A stretch of DNA of 64,000 bases from Porphyromonas catoniae ATCC 51270 (lineage in GTDB: Bacteria > Bacteroidota > Bacteroidia > Bacteroidales > Porphyromonadaceae): the NCBI RefSeq assembly GCF_000565015.1, contig NZ_JDFF01000008.1, positions 62,001 to 126,000 of the forward strand, given 5' to 3'. The translations under genes were made by a program, and so were the position numbers. Every line of letters starts with the position of its first letter. The stretch's first letter is position 1. This document shows, piece by piece, positions 37,415 to 46,928 of this stretch. The notes below the pieces were generated by a model. The model saw nothing but the letters and a program-made list of their open reading frames with translations, did no database searches and had not been told where the DNA came from.

Positions 37415-38422
37415 ATGGCAATATTAGCATTTCAGAAGCCCGAAAACGTCCTCATGATGGATGCGACGGACTCATTCGCCAAGTTTGAGTTCCGTCCCCT
37501 TGAGCCAGGCTATGGTACCACAGTTGGTAATGCCTTGCGTCGTATACTCCTTTCTTCACTCGAAGGCTATGCCATCTCGACCATCAAGATCGAAGGTGTC
37601 AATCATGAATTTGCTACTATTCCGGGTGTATTGGAGGATGTAACTAACATCATTCTTAACCTAAAGCAGGTACGTTTCCGTCCACTCTCCTCTGATGCTA
37701 CGGAGGAGAAGATCAGCTTGACGATCTCTGGCAAGAAGGAGTTTGTCGCTGGTGATCTCAACGGTCGTCTTACTGCCTTTGAGGTTCTCAATCCTGAGCT
37801 TGTCATCTGTCATCTTGATGAGGCTTTCTCGCTGACCATTGAGCTAGAGATCAACAAGGGGCGTGGTTACGTCCCTGCTGATGAAAAGACTGTGGCAACA
37901 GCGAAGGAGAACGAGCTACAGACCATTGCGATTGACTCAATCTATACGCCAATCCGCAATGTGAAGTACTGGGCTGAGAACTTCCGTGTCGAGCAGAAGA
38001 CCGACTATGAGAAGCTCGTGCTTGAGATCACGACGGATGGTAGCATTCATCCGCTTCAGGCGTTGAAGGAGGCTGCGGCTATCCTGATCGATCACTTCCG
38101 TCTCTTCACAGGTGAGCCTGTAGAGGTAGAGGACACGTTTGAGGAAGACCTCTATCCAGAGGACAATGGAGATGAGGAAGAGGTGGCTCGTGTTACCGAG
38201 CTACTGAAGAAGGAGCTTAGTGAGCTTGATCTCTCCGCTCGCGCACAGAATTGTCTGCGAGCTGGTAATATCTATACGCTTGCTCAGCTTGTCTGCCTTG
38301 ATCGTGAGAAGCTATCGAAGATCCGCAACTTCGGGAAGAAGTCCATGGACGAGCTCAATGCGCTCATGGAGCGTCTGCGCCTCGACTTTGGTATGGATGT
38401 TAGCAAGTACAATTTAGATTAA
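37415..38422 (+). CDS. rpoA: RNA polymerase alpha subunit
   Basis: 335 residues. The N-terminal assembly domain (about 1-235) holds [26 protein letters not shown]. The C-terminal domain (about 255-330), which contacts DNA and activators, holds [23 protein letters not shown] and [24 protein letters not shown]. An acidic linker ([17 protein letters not shown]) joins them. Confidence 0.98.
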   Translation: MAILAFQKPENVLMMDATDSFAKFEFRPLEPGYGTTVGNALRRILLSSLEGYAISTIKIEGVNHEFATIPGVLEDVTNIILNLKQVRFRPLSSDATEEKISLTISGKKEFVAGDLNGRLTAFEVLNPELVICHLDEAFSLTIELEINKGRGYVPADEKTVATAKENELQTIAIDSIYTPIRNVKYWAENFRVEQKTDYEKLVLEITTDGSIHPLQALKEAAAILIDHFRLFTGEPVEVEDTFEEDLYPEDNGDEEEVARVTELLKKELSELDLSARAQNCLRAGNIYTLAQLVCLDREKLSKIRNFGKKSMDELNALMERLRLDFGMDVSKYNLD

Positions 38423-38437
38423 TGACCAACTAGAAAG

Positions 38438-38905
38438 ATGAGACATAATAAGAAATTCAATCATCTCGGGCGCAAGAAGGCACACCGTGAGTCTATGCTC
38501 AGCAACATGGCTGCATCGCTCATCCTTCACAAGCGCATCTTTACCACGGTGGCAAAGGCTAAGGCACTACGTGTCTATATCGAACCTCTGCTGACTCGCG
38601 CGAAGGAGGACTCTACGCATTCACGTCGTGTGGTCTTTGCTGAGCTACAGAATAAGTACGCTGTCAAGGAGCTTTTTGGCCCCGTTGCTGAGAAGATTGC
38701 AGACCGTCCAGGTGGATATACCCGTATCCTCAAGACGGGCAACCGCCTAGGTGATAATGCTGCTATTTGCTTCATCGAGCTTGTGGACTACAATGAGAAC
38801 ATGTTGAAGGAAAAGGCTGAGAAGAAGGCTGCTCCTAAGACACGTCGTTCACGCCGTAGCACGAAGCCCGCTGCCGAAGCTCCTGCTGCTGAGAGCGCAG
38901 AGTAG
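38438..38905 (+). CDS. rplQ: Large ribosomal subunit protein bL17
   Basis: 155 residues; [29 protein letters not shown] and [25 protein letters not shown] are bL17 signatures. The tail ([27 protein letters not shown]) is a Lys/Ala/Glu-rich extension seen in Bacteroidota. It is the last gene of the operon. Confidence 0.97.
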   Translation: MRHNKKFNHLGRKKAHRESMLSNMAASLILHKRIFTTVAKAKALRVYIEPLLTRAKEDSTHSRRVVFAELQNKYAVKELFGPVAEKIADRPGGYTRILKTGNRLGDNAAICFIELVDYNENMLKEKAEKKAAPKTRRSRRSTKPAAEAPAAESAE

Positions 38906-38929
38906 TAGACGCATCAATCTTATATAAGG

Positions 38930-38973
38930 AGACTGCCCCGATGGCTAATACGCTATCGGGGCAGTCTTTTTTT
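38930..38973 (+). terminator. Terminator of the rpsH-rplQ operon
   Basis: Stem AGACTGCCCCGAT (38930-38942) / ATCGGGGCAGTCT (38955-38967) with further inner pairing, followed by seven T. Confidence 0.93.
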
Positions 38974-39197
38974 GTCCCGTTGGCGTGAAGAAGATCATGG
39001 TGTAGGCCGTCACGAGATGCCGTGGTGCATGTTCCCGCTCGCCTGTTGTTAGGCGTCCTTGTGGGAGATACTTGATTCCCATCCTCTCCTTGTACTTTTC
39101 TCTCCCACCTCTTCCTTCCCTTCCTCTCGATCTTCCTCGAGAGCTGAAAGTGTCTTTTGGAGAAGGCCGATAATGCCTAGATATAGGGCGTGCTAGC

Positions 39198-39282
39198 GAG
39201 TTACCATAACTCGCTTCTGAGAGTTGTGGTAACTCGCTCCAAAGACTTATGGTAAGTCGCTCAGACGAGTTATGGTAAGTCG
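39198..39282. repeat. Palindrome array 3, four units
   Basis: Units start at 39198, 39221, 39244 and 39267, exactly 23 bp apart: GAGTTACCATAACTCG, GAGTTGTGGTAACTCG, GACTTATGGTAAGTCG and GAGTTATGGTAAGTCG. The third unit keeps its stem by a paired change in both arms (GAC with GTC). It lies between genes of the same direction, 225 bp past the rplQ terminator. Confidence 0.9.
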
Positions 39283-39446
39283 TTCCTTGCCTCTTGGGAA
39301 TGCCCTATCTACGCACATTTTGAGGGGGTGCTTCCCCTATTGGAGGACGGTGTGACGTCCTTCATGAGGTAAGGTGATCAGAGTGCTTTGCGAAGCTGTC
39401 TCAACAACCTTTGTGGCAAGCTGGCTGGGGGTAGGTAAATTCTTTA

Positions 39447-39454
39447 TACCTTTG
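39447..39454 (+). promoter_or_regulatory. -7 box for the lipoprotein/DUF6089/uppS/bamA group
   Basis: TACCTTTG matches the -7 consensus and is identical to the box of the tRNA promoter, including the following CACTC. No TTG is seen at the standard distance upstream. Confidence 0.55.
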
Positions 39455-39604
39455 CACTCCAGAGCTTAAATTAGGTTTGCTTTGGAGTCTCGTGTCTGTA
39501 TGGGGTTCGCTGAGTGGCGAAGTTTATAGGGGCATGATGACAAAAGACAGACCTTCGTACGTTATTTAGTAGAGACTCTCAACGATATTATTATATAAAG
39601 GAGC

Positions 39605-41002
39605 ATGAGCAAGAGACGCATCGCACAGCTATTCATCCCCGCACTTACCCTCTGCACCCTTGCACTCAGCACGAGCTGTAAGAGCAAGAAGGCTGAACTC
39701 CAGGATGTGCAGCTATTCAACGGTCAGATCCGTACCTTCAGCCTGTCCTCAGAGGATAAGGCAGCTAAGGCGGCTCTGGAGCGGGTTACCTTCTCCATTC
39801 GAAACTCCGAAGAAGGGTTGATCACAAACCCTTCGCCACTGCCCTTCGCTCAGCCCCTGAATAAGGTGAAGCTAAACATCGTCGCTTTCAATGCCGATGG
39901 TACAAAAATCGATGTGGCAGTCGGTACAAATGGAGCCTTCGAGGAGTGGAAGGCGAGCAAGGTGTATGACCTGAGTAGCGGTGTCTCTGAGCTCCGTGTA
40001 CGGGTGCGAAACAAGGTGACGAACCCACAGCTAGGCAGTGGCAACGAATATATCTATCGAGTACACCTCTCGAAGTACACAAATGACCCACAGACCTTCA
40101 GCTGGCAACGACTGGCAAGTCCAACAAACCTCCCCGCCATCACTTCGGCCTTTACGGAGCGAATCGTAGAGGGTACGACGACGGATTGCTACTTTGTTAC
40201 AAGCGCTGGTACAAATGCTCTGCATAGCTTCACTGCTACACCGACCTCGTGGACAGTAGGGGTATTCTCGGGGATTCCTTCGGGGGAGCGTCTGACCTCT
40301 GTGGCTCGTATGGGTAATACACGCTATGCTACAACCTCTGCTGGCAAGCTCTACCAAACGATGAGTACAACTTGGACTCAGGTCTCAGGCATCACTGTGA
40401 CACGCATCCTCGGTACGCTACCTCTGGGAGAGAAGTCCGAGCGTCTAGCTCTACTGGCTCCCGTAGCGGGTCAAGCAGGGAAGTACGTCTTCGCAACCTA
40501 CACGCCGACCGAGGGGATGAAGCTGGGGCATAAGGCACCGGAGTCCTTCCCTCTGGAGGGTGGATACACGTTTACCAGAGACCGTGAGGATTATGTGGGC
40601 TCGACCCTATACCTCGTGGGTGGGCGTACGTCACGAGGCACAGCGACGACTAGTCGCTGGCTGACGACCAATGGTATTGACTGGGCCGAGCAAGCGACCG
40701 AACTCAGGTTCCCCTCTGCCTTAACCCAAGAGAGCATCATACAAGAGCGTGGTACATCACGCCTCTATCGCTTCGTGACCACAGCTACAGGGCTATACGT
40801 CTACATCTCTACGGATAATGGGTTGATCTGGGAGGCAGGGCGTGCCGTGGCTCTAGCAGGATTGACGGCCACAGACTTCGCCTCTTCGCCTGTACTAGCT
40901 GTGCAGGGTGCTGATGCCAAGAAGATCTACCTCATCCGCGGAGTATCAGGCGGTACGTCCGTACTCTATGAGGGAACGATCCGACGCGAGGAGCATAACT
41001 AA
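39605..41002 (+). CDS. Lipoprotein of unknown function (possibly DUF6242)
   Basis: 465 residues. The lipoprotein signal peptide ends in ALSTSC (Cys25). Residues about 30-165 form a cadherin/Ig-like, beta-rich part (FNGQIRTFSLSSEDKAAKAALERVTFSI, then SSGVSELRVRVRNKVTNPQ). The rest shows repeated beta-propeller-like blades with patterns such as TRYATTSAGKLYQTMSTTW and GLYVYISTDNGLIWEAG, recalling sialidase/BNR-like repeats. From memory this resembles DUF6242 lipoproteins of Bacteroidota, but I am not certain. It is the first of a co-directed envelope gene group. Confidence 0.75.
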   Translation: MSKRRIAQLFIPALTLCTLALSTSCKSKKAELQDVQLFNGQIRTFSLSSEDKAAKAALERVTFSIRNSEEGLITNPSPLPFAQPLNKVKLNIVAFNADGTKIDVAVGTNGAFEEWKASKVYDLSSGVSELRVRVRNKVTNPQLGSGNEYIYRVHLSKYTNDPQTFSWQRLASPTNLPAITSAFTERIVEGTTTDCYFVTSAGTNALHSFTATPTSWTVGVFSGIPSGERLTSVARMGNTRYATTSAGKLYQTMSTTWTQVSGITVTRILGTLPLGEKSERLALLAPVAGQAGKYVFATYTPTEGMKLGHKAPESFPLEGGYTFTRDREDYVGSTLYLVGGRTSRGTATTSRWLTTNGIDWAEQATELRFPSALTQESIIQERGTSRLYRFVTTATGLYVYISTDNGLIWEAGRAVALAGLTATDFASSPVLAVQGADAKKIYLIRGVSGGTSVLYEGTIRREEHN

Positions 41003-41038
41003 TCACATCGCCCTTGCAGTAGCTCGGGGGCATGCTAT

Positions 41039-41725
41039 ATGATACGGAGGCTGTGGCTATGTGTGCTTGCTCTCTCGTTGTTTACCCTAGGGCGAGCAGA
41101 GGCACAAGAGTACCGCTACGAGCTGGGTCTCGGTGTCGGGACAGCCTATTACGTAGGGGATCTGAGCCCGAATCTATGGGGCAGACAAGCTCCAAGCATA
41201 GCTGTTTCGCTTCGCCATCTTCTAGACCTGCGCTGGTCACTGACGACTGAGCTTGGTTATAGGAGGCTGGAGGGGCGAGTAGCACGAGAGCATACGTTCC
41301 CGGTCGGGCGTACCCAGAAGTTCAGCCGAGGCCTTTGGGATTTAGCCTTTGGGGGAGAGTTTAACTTCTTTCCATACAGTGATAAGTATCGCTATCTCCT
41401 CACTCGGTCTTGGACACCCTATCTAGGCCTAGGAGTGGGGCTAGCATTGGGTAAAGGAAGCCCAACACTGCTCATCACACCGAGCCTCTATGGTGTATTG
41501 GGAGTGAAGTACAAGCTCAGTAGTCGAGTGGGGCTTAGCCTCTCGTGGGTGCATCGGCGCACCTTCACGGATCGGCTGGAGATTACCTCCGCAGAAGAAG
41601 AGTGGATGGCTGACCCACTCCGCCTGAATAGGACGGGTAACATGAAGGGGTATGATAGCTACGGCTATTGGAGCCTCGGTGTGAGTATCAGCCTCAGCCA
41701 ATCGCCCCAAAGAGGGTGCAACTGA
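41039..41725 (+). CDS. DUF6089-like outer-membrane beta-barrel protein
   Basis: 228 residues. A signal peptide (about 1-22, ending AEA before QEYRYE) is followed by amphipathic strands: YELGLGVGTAYYVGDLSPN, SLRHLLDLRWSLTTELGYRRLEG and WTPYLGLGVGLALG. The composition fits a small outer-membrane barrel. In relatives, proteins of the DUF6089 family precede uppS and bamA as here, which hints at a role in outer-membrane assembly, though none is known. Confidence 0.8.
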   Translation: MIRRLWLCVLALSLFTLGRAEAQEYRYELGLGVGTAYYVGDLSPNLWGRQAPSIAVSLRHLLDLRWSLTTELGYRRLEGRVAREHTFPVGRTQKFSRGLWDLAFGGEFNFFPYSDKYRYLLTRSWTPYLGLGVGLALGKGSPTLLITPSLYGVLGVKYKLSSRVGLSLSWVHRRTFTDRLEITSAEEEWMADPLRLNRTGNMKGYDSYGYWSLGVSISLSQSPQRGCN

Positions 41726-41786
41726 ATATAATAAGTATATTTGTAGAGGGTAATGCCTCGTTAGATAGAAAACAAGTAAGGAAAAC

Positions 41787-42557
41787 GTGTCAAAGATCAT
41801 GTCTCCTCACGAGGGACAAGAGCAAGTCTCCCCAACATTCATCCCACGTCATGTGGCCATCATCATGGATGGCAACGGTCGCTGGGCAAAGCAACGAGGC
41901 CTCCCTCGTACCGATGGACATCTGCGTGGACAAGATGCACTACGTGCCACCCTTCGTGCCGCAGCAGAGTTCGGTGTCGAGTACTTAACGGTCTACGCCT
42001 TTAGCACAGAGAACTGGGGACGACCAAAAGAGGAAGTAGATGCTCTGATGGAGCTACTCGTCTCGGCCATTCACTCTGAGACGCCTGACCTGATGAAGGA
42101 AGGTGTGCGCATACGTGCTATCGGAGATCTCGAGCGACTTCCCGAGAAGGCTCGTCGCTCCCTCATGGACTGCATTGAGGAGACTAAGCATAACAAGCAG
42201 ATTACGCTCATCCTAGCACTCAGCTATTCCTCACGGGATGAGCTGACGCGTGCCGTACGTGGCATCGTGAGCGATGTGCAGAGAGGAGTCCTTCGTCCAG
42301 AGGACATAGACGAGGATGTGCTTTCCCGTCACCTAGACACAGCTTCCTTCCCCGATCCCGACCTCCTGATACGTACGGGGGGCGAGGAGCGTATCAGCAA
42401 CTACCTGCTGTGGCAGGTGGCTTATGCTGAGCTTTTCTTTTCGTCCGTCTATTGGCCGGACTTTGGCAAGGAAGCCCTTCGAGAAGCCTTAGACGCCTAT
42501 GCCTCACGTGAGCGGCGCTTTGGCAAGACAAGTGAACAGATACAACTGGAGGATTAG
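41787..42557 (+). CDS. uppS: Isoprenyl transferase (undecaprenyl diphosphate synthase)
   Basis: Cis-prenyltransferase that makes the C55 lipid carrier for peptidoglycan and O-antigen. HVAIIMDGNGRWAKQRGLPRTDGHLRG holds the catalytic Asp and phosphate-binding residues, YLTVYAFSTENWGRP follows, and PDPDLLIRTGGEERISNYLLWQVAYAELFF contains the conserved Arg and Glu. The frame opens at a GTG (256 residues); the ATG at 41799 gives 252 residues and is equally likely. Confidence 0.96.
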   Translation: MSKIMSPHEGQEQVSPTFIPRHVAIIMDGNGRWAKQRGLPRTDGHLRGQDALRATLRAAAEFGVEYLTVYAFSTENWGRPKEEVDALMELLVSAIHSETPDLMKEGVRIRAIGDLERLPEKARRSLMDCIEETKHNKQITLILALSYSSRDELTRAVRGIVSDVQRGVLRPEDIDEDVLSRHLDTASFPDPDLLIRTGGEERISNYLLWQVAYAELFFSSVYWPDFGKEALREALDAYASRERRFGKTSEQIQLED

Positions 42558-42573
42558 ACCCTAGCCCTCCCCG

Positions 42574-45318
42574 ATGACTATAATAGACTCTATGCACTAT
42601 AGACTCCCCGCCCTCCTTCTCCTGGTCGGCCTGCTCTGCTCAGGCGTAGCAAACGCTAAGCCTCGCTCCTTACACTCGGTGTCTGATACGACTGCTGTCA
42701 CCACGGGCCCCGTTGTGCAAGATCCGAAGGTGAGCTACGAGCACCCTGTGACTAAGACCATCGCAGAGGTCAAGATCACAGGTTCGACAAGCTACGATGA
42801 CTTCGTCCTCAGTAGCCTCTCAGGTCTTAATGTGGGCGATGAGATCCAGATCCCAGGTAATGCCTTGACCTCCGCAGTCAATCGCTATCTACAGTCTGGG
42901 TACTTCTCGAATGCTCGTGTCCTCGTACGCCGCTATGAGGGTAATAAGGTCTTCCTCGAGATTGCACTTACAGAGCGCCCACGTATTAATGCTGTCTCCT
43001 TCACAGGAATTTCTAAGGGTGATCGTGAAGATCTCGAGAAACGTACAGGACTACGTAAGGGAGTGCAGGTCTCTCCCAATGTGCTAGATCGTACCCGCCA
43101 GCTCGTCAAGAAGTATTACGACGAAAAGGGCTATCGCGATATGCGTATGTCCATCAAGCAAACGAACACTGCAGGGCAGCAAGGCTATGTGGATCTAACA
43201 ATCGACATTGATCGTAGTGGTAAGACGAAAGTGCGTAATATTTACTTCGAGGGTAATGAGGCACTCACACCTCATCAGCTACGTATGGCTATGGGGAAGA
43301 CTAACGAAGGCTTCTCCTTTTCCAGAGGACGTGCCCTGTCGTCTCTGCTCAAGATCTTCAAGCAAAAGAAGTTCGTTGATGCAGACTATAAAGAGGATTT
43401 ACAAAATCTCATCAAGAAGTACCACGCATTCGGCTATCGAGACGCAGAGCTAATCTCCGATAGCATCGTACCCGTACCAGGTGAGCGTAAGATTGATATT
43501 TACCTCAAGCTGAATGAGGGGAAGAAGTATTACATCAAGGACATCCGATTTGTAGGTAATACCAAGTATCCAGCCAGCGTCCTAGAGCAAGTCCTCGGGA
43601 TTCGCTCTGGTGACGTCTATGACCAAAAGCGCCTAGAGAATCGTCTCTCGATTGACGAAGATGCTGTCAGCAACCTCTATTACAACAATGGCTACATCTT
43701 CGCAGGTGTGGATCCAGTAGAGACCAATATCGATGGAGACTCTGTTTCGCTGGACATTCGTATCTCTGAGGGGCCTCAGGCAACGATTGATAAGGTAAAG
43801 ATCAGAGGCAACGATATCGTGTATGAAGATGTCGTTCGTCGAGAACTCTATACCAAGCCTGGCATGCTCTTTAGCAAGGAGGATCTCATGAACTCCTTCC
43901 GCATGCTCAATCAGCTCGGACACTTCGATGCCGAAAAGTCCATCCCCAAGCCTGTGCCAAATCCACAGAACGGGACAGTAGATATCGAGTATGATCTAAC
44001 TCCCAAGAGCAATGACCAGCTTAACCTATCGATTGGTTGGAGCCAAACGGGGCTGATTGGATCGATTGGCTTTACCTTTACGAACTTCTCTATACAGAAT
44101 CTCTTCCGCCCCAGTATGTATAAGGGGATTATTCCTCAGGGTGATGGGCAGAAGCTCTCTATCTCAGGTCAGACCAACGCACGTTACTACAATCAGATCA
44201 GCATCTCCTTTAGTGATCCTTGGTTTGGTAAGAAGCGCCCGAACCTCCTATCTGTAAGTGCGTTCTACTCTCGTACCACAGCTATTGACCAGCGTTACTA
44301 CTCCGGTCAAATGCGTAACTCGGGATATTATCCCGGAGGCTATGGGTATGGCTACGGCTATGGAGGCTATGGCTATGGTTACAATCGTTATAACAATGGG
44401 TATAACGATGGTGCTTCTACACTCTACGAGAATGCGTATGACTCGGATAAGTCACTCAGCATAATTGGACTCTCCATTGCCAATGGTCGTCGTCTGAATT
44501 GGCCCGACAACTGGTTCCAGCTTACAGCGTCACTCAACTACACCCACTACCGACTTAATAACTGGGTCTACAATACGTTTGAGAATTTCCACCACGGTAG
44601 TGCCAATGACATCAACGTGGAGCTACGCATAGACCGTAACTCGATAGACAATCCCGTCTATACTCGTCGTGGCTCAGAGTTCTCCCTCTCGGTAAGTCTT
44701 ACGCCTCCTTACTCACTCTTCGATAAGAAGGACTATTCCAACCCAACCCTACCTACGGCAGACCGCTATCGCTTCATCGAGTATCATAAGTGGAAGTATT
44801 CAGGTAAGATCTTCCTTCCACTGATGAACCCTGCGACAGTCAAGCGTACGCCAGTGCTCATGGCTCGCCTCGAAGGGGGAATTATCAATAGCTACAACAA
44901 GTATAAGCGTTCACCCTTCGGTACATACTATATGGGGGGGGATATGATGTCGGGATCAATGAGCTATATGAACGAGACAATCGGTCTACGTGGCTATAAG
45001 AACGGCTCTATCGCAGGTGCGAATTACGACTATGCGTACTCTTACATGCGTGCTAGCCTAGAGCTCCGCTACCCACTTATCTTTGAGCAATCCACCACGG
45101 TTTGGGTGCTGGCCTTTGCCGAGGCAGGGAACGCCTGGCAAGATATCAGCCGCTACAATCCATTTGACCTCAAGCGTTCAGCTGGTCTAGGTGTACGCGT
45201 GATGATGCCTATGATTGGGCTACTAGGGCTTGACTGGGGTTATGGTTTCGACCGCCCCAATGGTTACCAGGAGCGTGGTGGTAGCAACATTCACTTCGTC
45301 CTCGGGCGTGACCTCTAG
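42574..45318 (+). CDS. bamA: Outer-membrane assembly factor BamA
   Basis: 914 residues. The signal peptide is LPALLLLVGLLCSGVANA (start at Met1 or Met7). Several POTRA domains follow (about 60-450), recognisable by repeats of the kind GNxxxxxxxLRxxM and VKIRGNDIVYEDVVRRELYTKPGMLFS. The 16-strand barrel with DPWFGKKRPN and the C-terminal strands follow. The protein folds and inserts outer-membrane beta barrels. A Gly/Tyr-rich insert (residues about 584-612) interrupts the barrel between DPWFG and GRRLNWPDN, where E. coli BamA has a surface loop. Two ompH chaperone genes follow. Confidence 0.96.
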   Translation: MTIIDSMHYRLPALLLLVGLLCSGVANAKPRSLHSVSDTTAVTTGPVVQDPKVSYEHPVTKTIAEVKITGSTSYDDFVLSSLSGLNVGDEIQIPGNALTSAVNRYLQSGYFSNARVLVRRYEGNKVFLEIALTERPRINAVSFTGISKGDREDLEKRTGLRKGVQVSPNVLDRTRQLVKKYYDEKGYRDMRMSIKQTNTAGQQGYVDLTIDIDRSGKTKVRNIYFEGNEALTPHQLRMAMGKTNEGFSFSRGRALSSLLKIFKQKKFVDADYKEDLQNLIKKYHAFGYRDAELISDSIVPVPGERKIDIYLKLNEGKKYYIKDIRFVGNTKYPASVLEQVLGIRSGDVYDQKRLENRLSIDEDAVSNLYYNNGYIFAGVDPVETNIDGDSVSLDIRISEGPQATIDKVKIRGNDIVYEDVVRRELYTKPGMLFSKEDLMNSFRMLNQLGHFDAEKSIPKPVPNPQNGTVDIEYDLTPKSNDQLNLSIGWSQTGLIGSIGFTFTNFSIQNLFRPSMYKGIIPQGDGQKLSISGQTNARYYNQISISFSDPWFGKKRPNLLSVSAFYSRTTAIDQRYYSGQMRNSGYYPGGYGYGYGYGGYGYGYNRYNNGYNDGASTLYENAYDSDKSLSIIGLSIANGRRLNWPDNWFQLTASLNYTHYRLNNWVYNTFENFHHGSANDINVELRIDRNSIDNPVYTRRGSEFSLSVSLTPPYSLFDKKDYSNPTLPTADRYRFIEYHKWKYSGKIFLPLMNPATVKRTPVLMARLEGGIINSYNKYKRSPFGTYYMGGDMMSGSMSYMNETIGLRGYKNGSIAGANYDYAYSYMRASLELRYPLIFEQSTTVWVLAFAEAGNAWQDISRYNPFDLKRSAGLGVRVMMPMIGLLGLDWGYGFDRPNGYQERGGSNIHFVLGRDL

Positions 45319-45369
45319 TCACCTCCCTCGGGCATAGTATCTCTCACGAAAGTGTTTCACTAATCAAGT

Positions 45370-45888
45370 ATGCAAATTATGAAGAAGATGCTTTTTCTCT
45401 TCGCCCTACTCCTTGGTCTAGGTGTAGCCGAAGCTCAGAAGATCGCCCTCGTAGATATGGACTACATTCTCAAGAAGGATCCCGCCTATGAGATGATGAA
45501 TCGTCAGCTCGAGGACCTGTCTAAGAAGTGGCAGACTGAGGTAACGACCCTTGAGAATAAGGCACAGGCTGCCTACAAGAGTTACCAGAGTGATGTCGTC
45601 TTCCTCTCGGCTGAGCAGAAGAAGGCTCGCGAAGAGTCCATTGTATCGATCGAGAAGCAAGCTTACGAACTCAAACGTAAGTATTTCGGCCCAGAGGGCG
45701 AGCTGTTCAAGAAGCGTGAATCCCTCATGAAGCCAATCCAAGATAAGGTATGGGCTGCGATGAAGGACCTAGCTCGTACTCAGGGCTATCAGATCATCAT
45801 CGATCGCTCCAGCTCCAAGATTGTCTATGCTGACCCCGCACTCGATGTCAGTGAGGCTATCACAGCGAAGCTCGGACTGAGCCGATAA
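45370..45888 (+). CDS. ompH: OmpH/Skp family periplasmic chaperone
   Basis: 172 residues. The signal peptide MKKMLFLFALLLGLGVAEA (start at Met1 or Met4) is cleaved before QKIALVDMDYILKKDPAYEMMNRQLEDL. A long charged coiled-coil (about 45-125) and the end GYQIIIDRSSSKIVYADPALDVSEAITAKLGL follow, as in Skp/OmpH. It holds unfolded outer-membrane proteins in the periplasm for BamA, encoded just upstream. Confidence 0.93.
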   Translation: MQIMKKMLFLFALLLGLGVAEAQKIALVDMDYILKKDPAYEMMNRQLEDLSKKWQTEVTTLENKAQAAYKSYQSDVVFLSAEQKKAREESIVSIEKQAYELKRKYFGPEGELFKKRESLMKPIQDKVWAAMKDLARTQGYQIIIDRSSSKIVYADPALDVSEAITAKLGLSR

Positions 45889-45936
45889 CTCCCGAATTGA
45901 AGTAACAAAACAATTAACGTAATAGAAGACAAACAA

Positions 45937-46485
45937 ATGAAGAAGTTTCTGATTTCACTACTCCTCATGCTCCCACTTGCACTCTCAGCTGAGGCTCAAC
46001 AGAAGATCGGTATCGTCAATACCGCAGTAATCATGGAGGCTCTGCCAGACGTGAAGGCTGCCACCACGAAGATCCAAGATCTAGCTAAGCAGTATGATGC
46101 TGAAATCAAGCGCATGCAGGATGAGATGAAGACGAAGCTAGAGGCCTACCAGAAGGAAGAAGCTACGATGACCGAAGTCATCAAGAAGCGTCGTCAGCAG
46201 GAGCTACAGGAAATGGAAGCTCGCACGCAGAATAGCTATCAGATGATGCAGGAAGAAATCCAGAAGGAGCAGGAGAAGCTCATGGCTCCTATCCGTACGA
46301 AGGTAACGACTGCCATCAGCAAGGTCTGTGAAGCTCAGGGCTGTGCCTATATCTTCGAGTCTGGTACACTACTAGCCACTGGTAGCACCGCACTTGATCT
46401 GACACAAGCTGTGAAGGATGCTCTAGGCATCAAGGCTACATCTGCTGCAACTACTAGCACCACAAAGCCTGCTCCAAAGAAGTAG
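45937..46485 (+). CDS. ompH: OmpH/Skp family periplasmic chaperone, second copy
   Basis: 182 residues, paralogous to the preceding gene. The signal peptide MKKFLISLLLMLPLALSAEA is followed by QQKIGIVNTAVIMEALPDVKAATTKIQDL. A highly charged helical part (about 50-120) and GCAYIFESGTLLATGSTALDLTQAVKDALGI follow. The Thr/Ala/Pro-rich tail (about 165-182) is absent from the first copy. The bamA-ompH-ompH order is typical for Porphyromonas. Confidence 0.93.
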   Translation: MKKFLISLLLMLPLALSAEAQQKIGIVNTAVIMEALPDVKAATTKIQDLAKQYDAEIKRMQDEMKTKLEAYQKEEATMTEVIKKRRQQELQEMEARTQNSYQMMQEEIQKEQEKLMAPIRTKVTTAISKVCEAQGCAYIFESGTLLATGSTALDLTQAVKDALGIKATSAATTSTTKPAPKK

Positions 46486-46573
46486 TCCTCTGACAGCCCC
46501 TCCCTCTGTCCGTCGGTGTATGTAGCCACCCGGGCTTACATATTCATCGTTACGCATTGAGGGAGCTAATAGC

Positions 46574-46625
46574 AAAAGGCAACGCCCCATGATGGTCATC
46601 CATCATGGGGCGTTGCCTTTTCTTC
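46574..46625 (+). terminator. Terminator of the bamA-ompH operon
   Basis: A long stem: AAAAGGCAACGCCCCATGATGG (46574-46595), loop TCAT, complement 46600-46621, followed by CTTCT after a T-run. Confidence 0.92.
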
Positions 46626-46928
46626 TCTGTCTCCGTCTTCAATAAGAGGGGGCTCCCTCGTAGAGGAACGAAAGCTCTGTGGCTTTCGGTATGAGCCTCT
46701 GGAGGTGTTTTGTCTTCTGGGGGCTTCTTCCAGCGCAGTCCTTTTGTCCCCACTCTGTCTTAAAACGGGAGACACCTTCCCCCATGAACTTCCCGCCCAT
46801 CCCTAAGCCTACAAAACTGAATACACGCAGGGCGGTATCCAAATCCTTGAAACCGCCCCGCGCCTATGATTAGCTAAGAAGAGAGCCTTTTATATAGAAG
46901 TGTTGAGAGGGTCTCGTACCTCCTATCG
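46626..46928. other. Intergenic region between convergent genes
   Basis: No supportable gene. Three imperfect hairpins follow one another: CGAAAGC/GCTTTCG (46669-46688), CCTCTGGAGG (46696-46705) and CTGG/CCAG (46717-46733), with centres 22 and 24.5 bp apart. The rest (46740-46928) shows nothing clear. Confidence 0.4.

Larger units (their letters stand above)
38974..39604. other. Intergenic region, rplQ terminator to lipoprotein gene
   Basis: No gene. It holds small hairpins (CGCCT/AGGCG at 39040-39055, TGGGA/TCCCA at 39062-39081), palindrome array 3 (39198-39282), a -7 box (39447-39454) and a leader of about 145 nt. In the leader GAGTCTC (39485-39491) and GAGACTC (39572-39578) could pair. 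Confidence 0.5.

Noticed and set aside
46550-46842. Minus-strand open frames after ompH
   Set aside because: They run through the terminator hairpin and the small palindromes and show no protein-like features.
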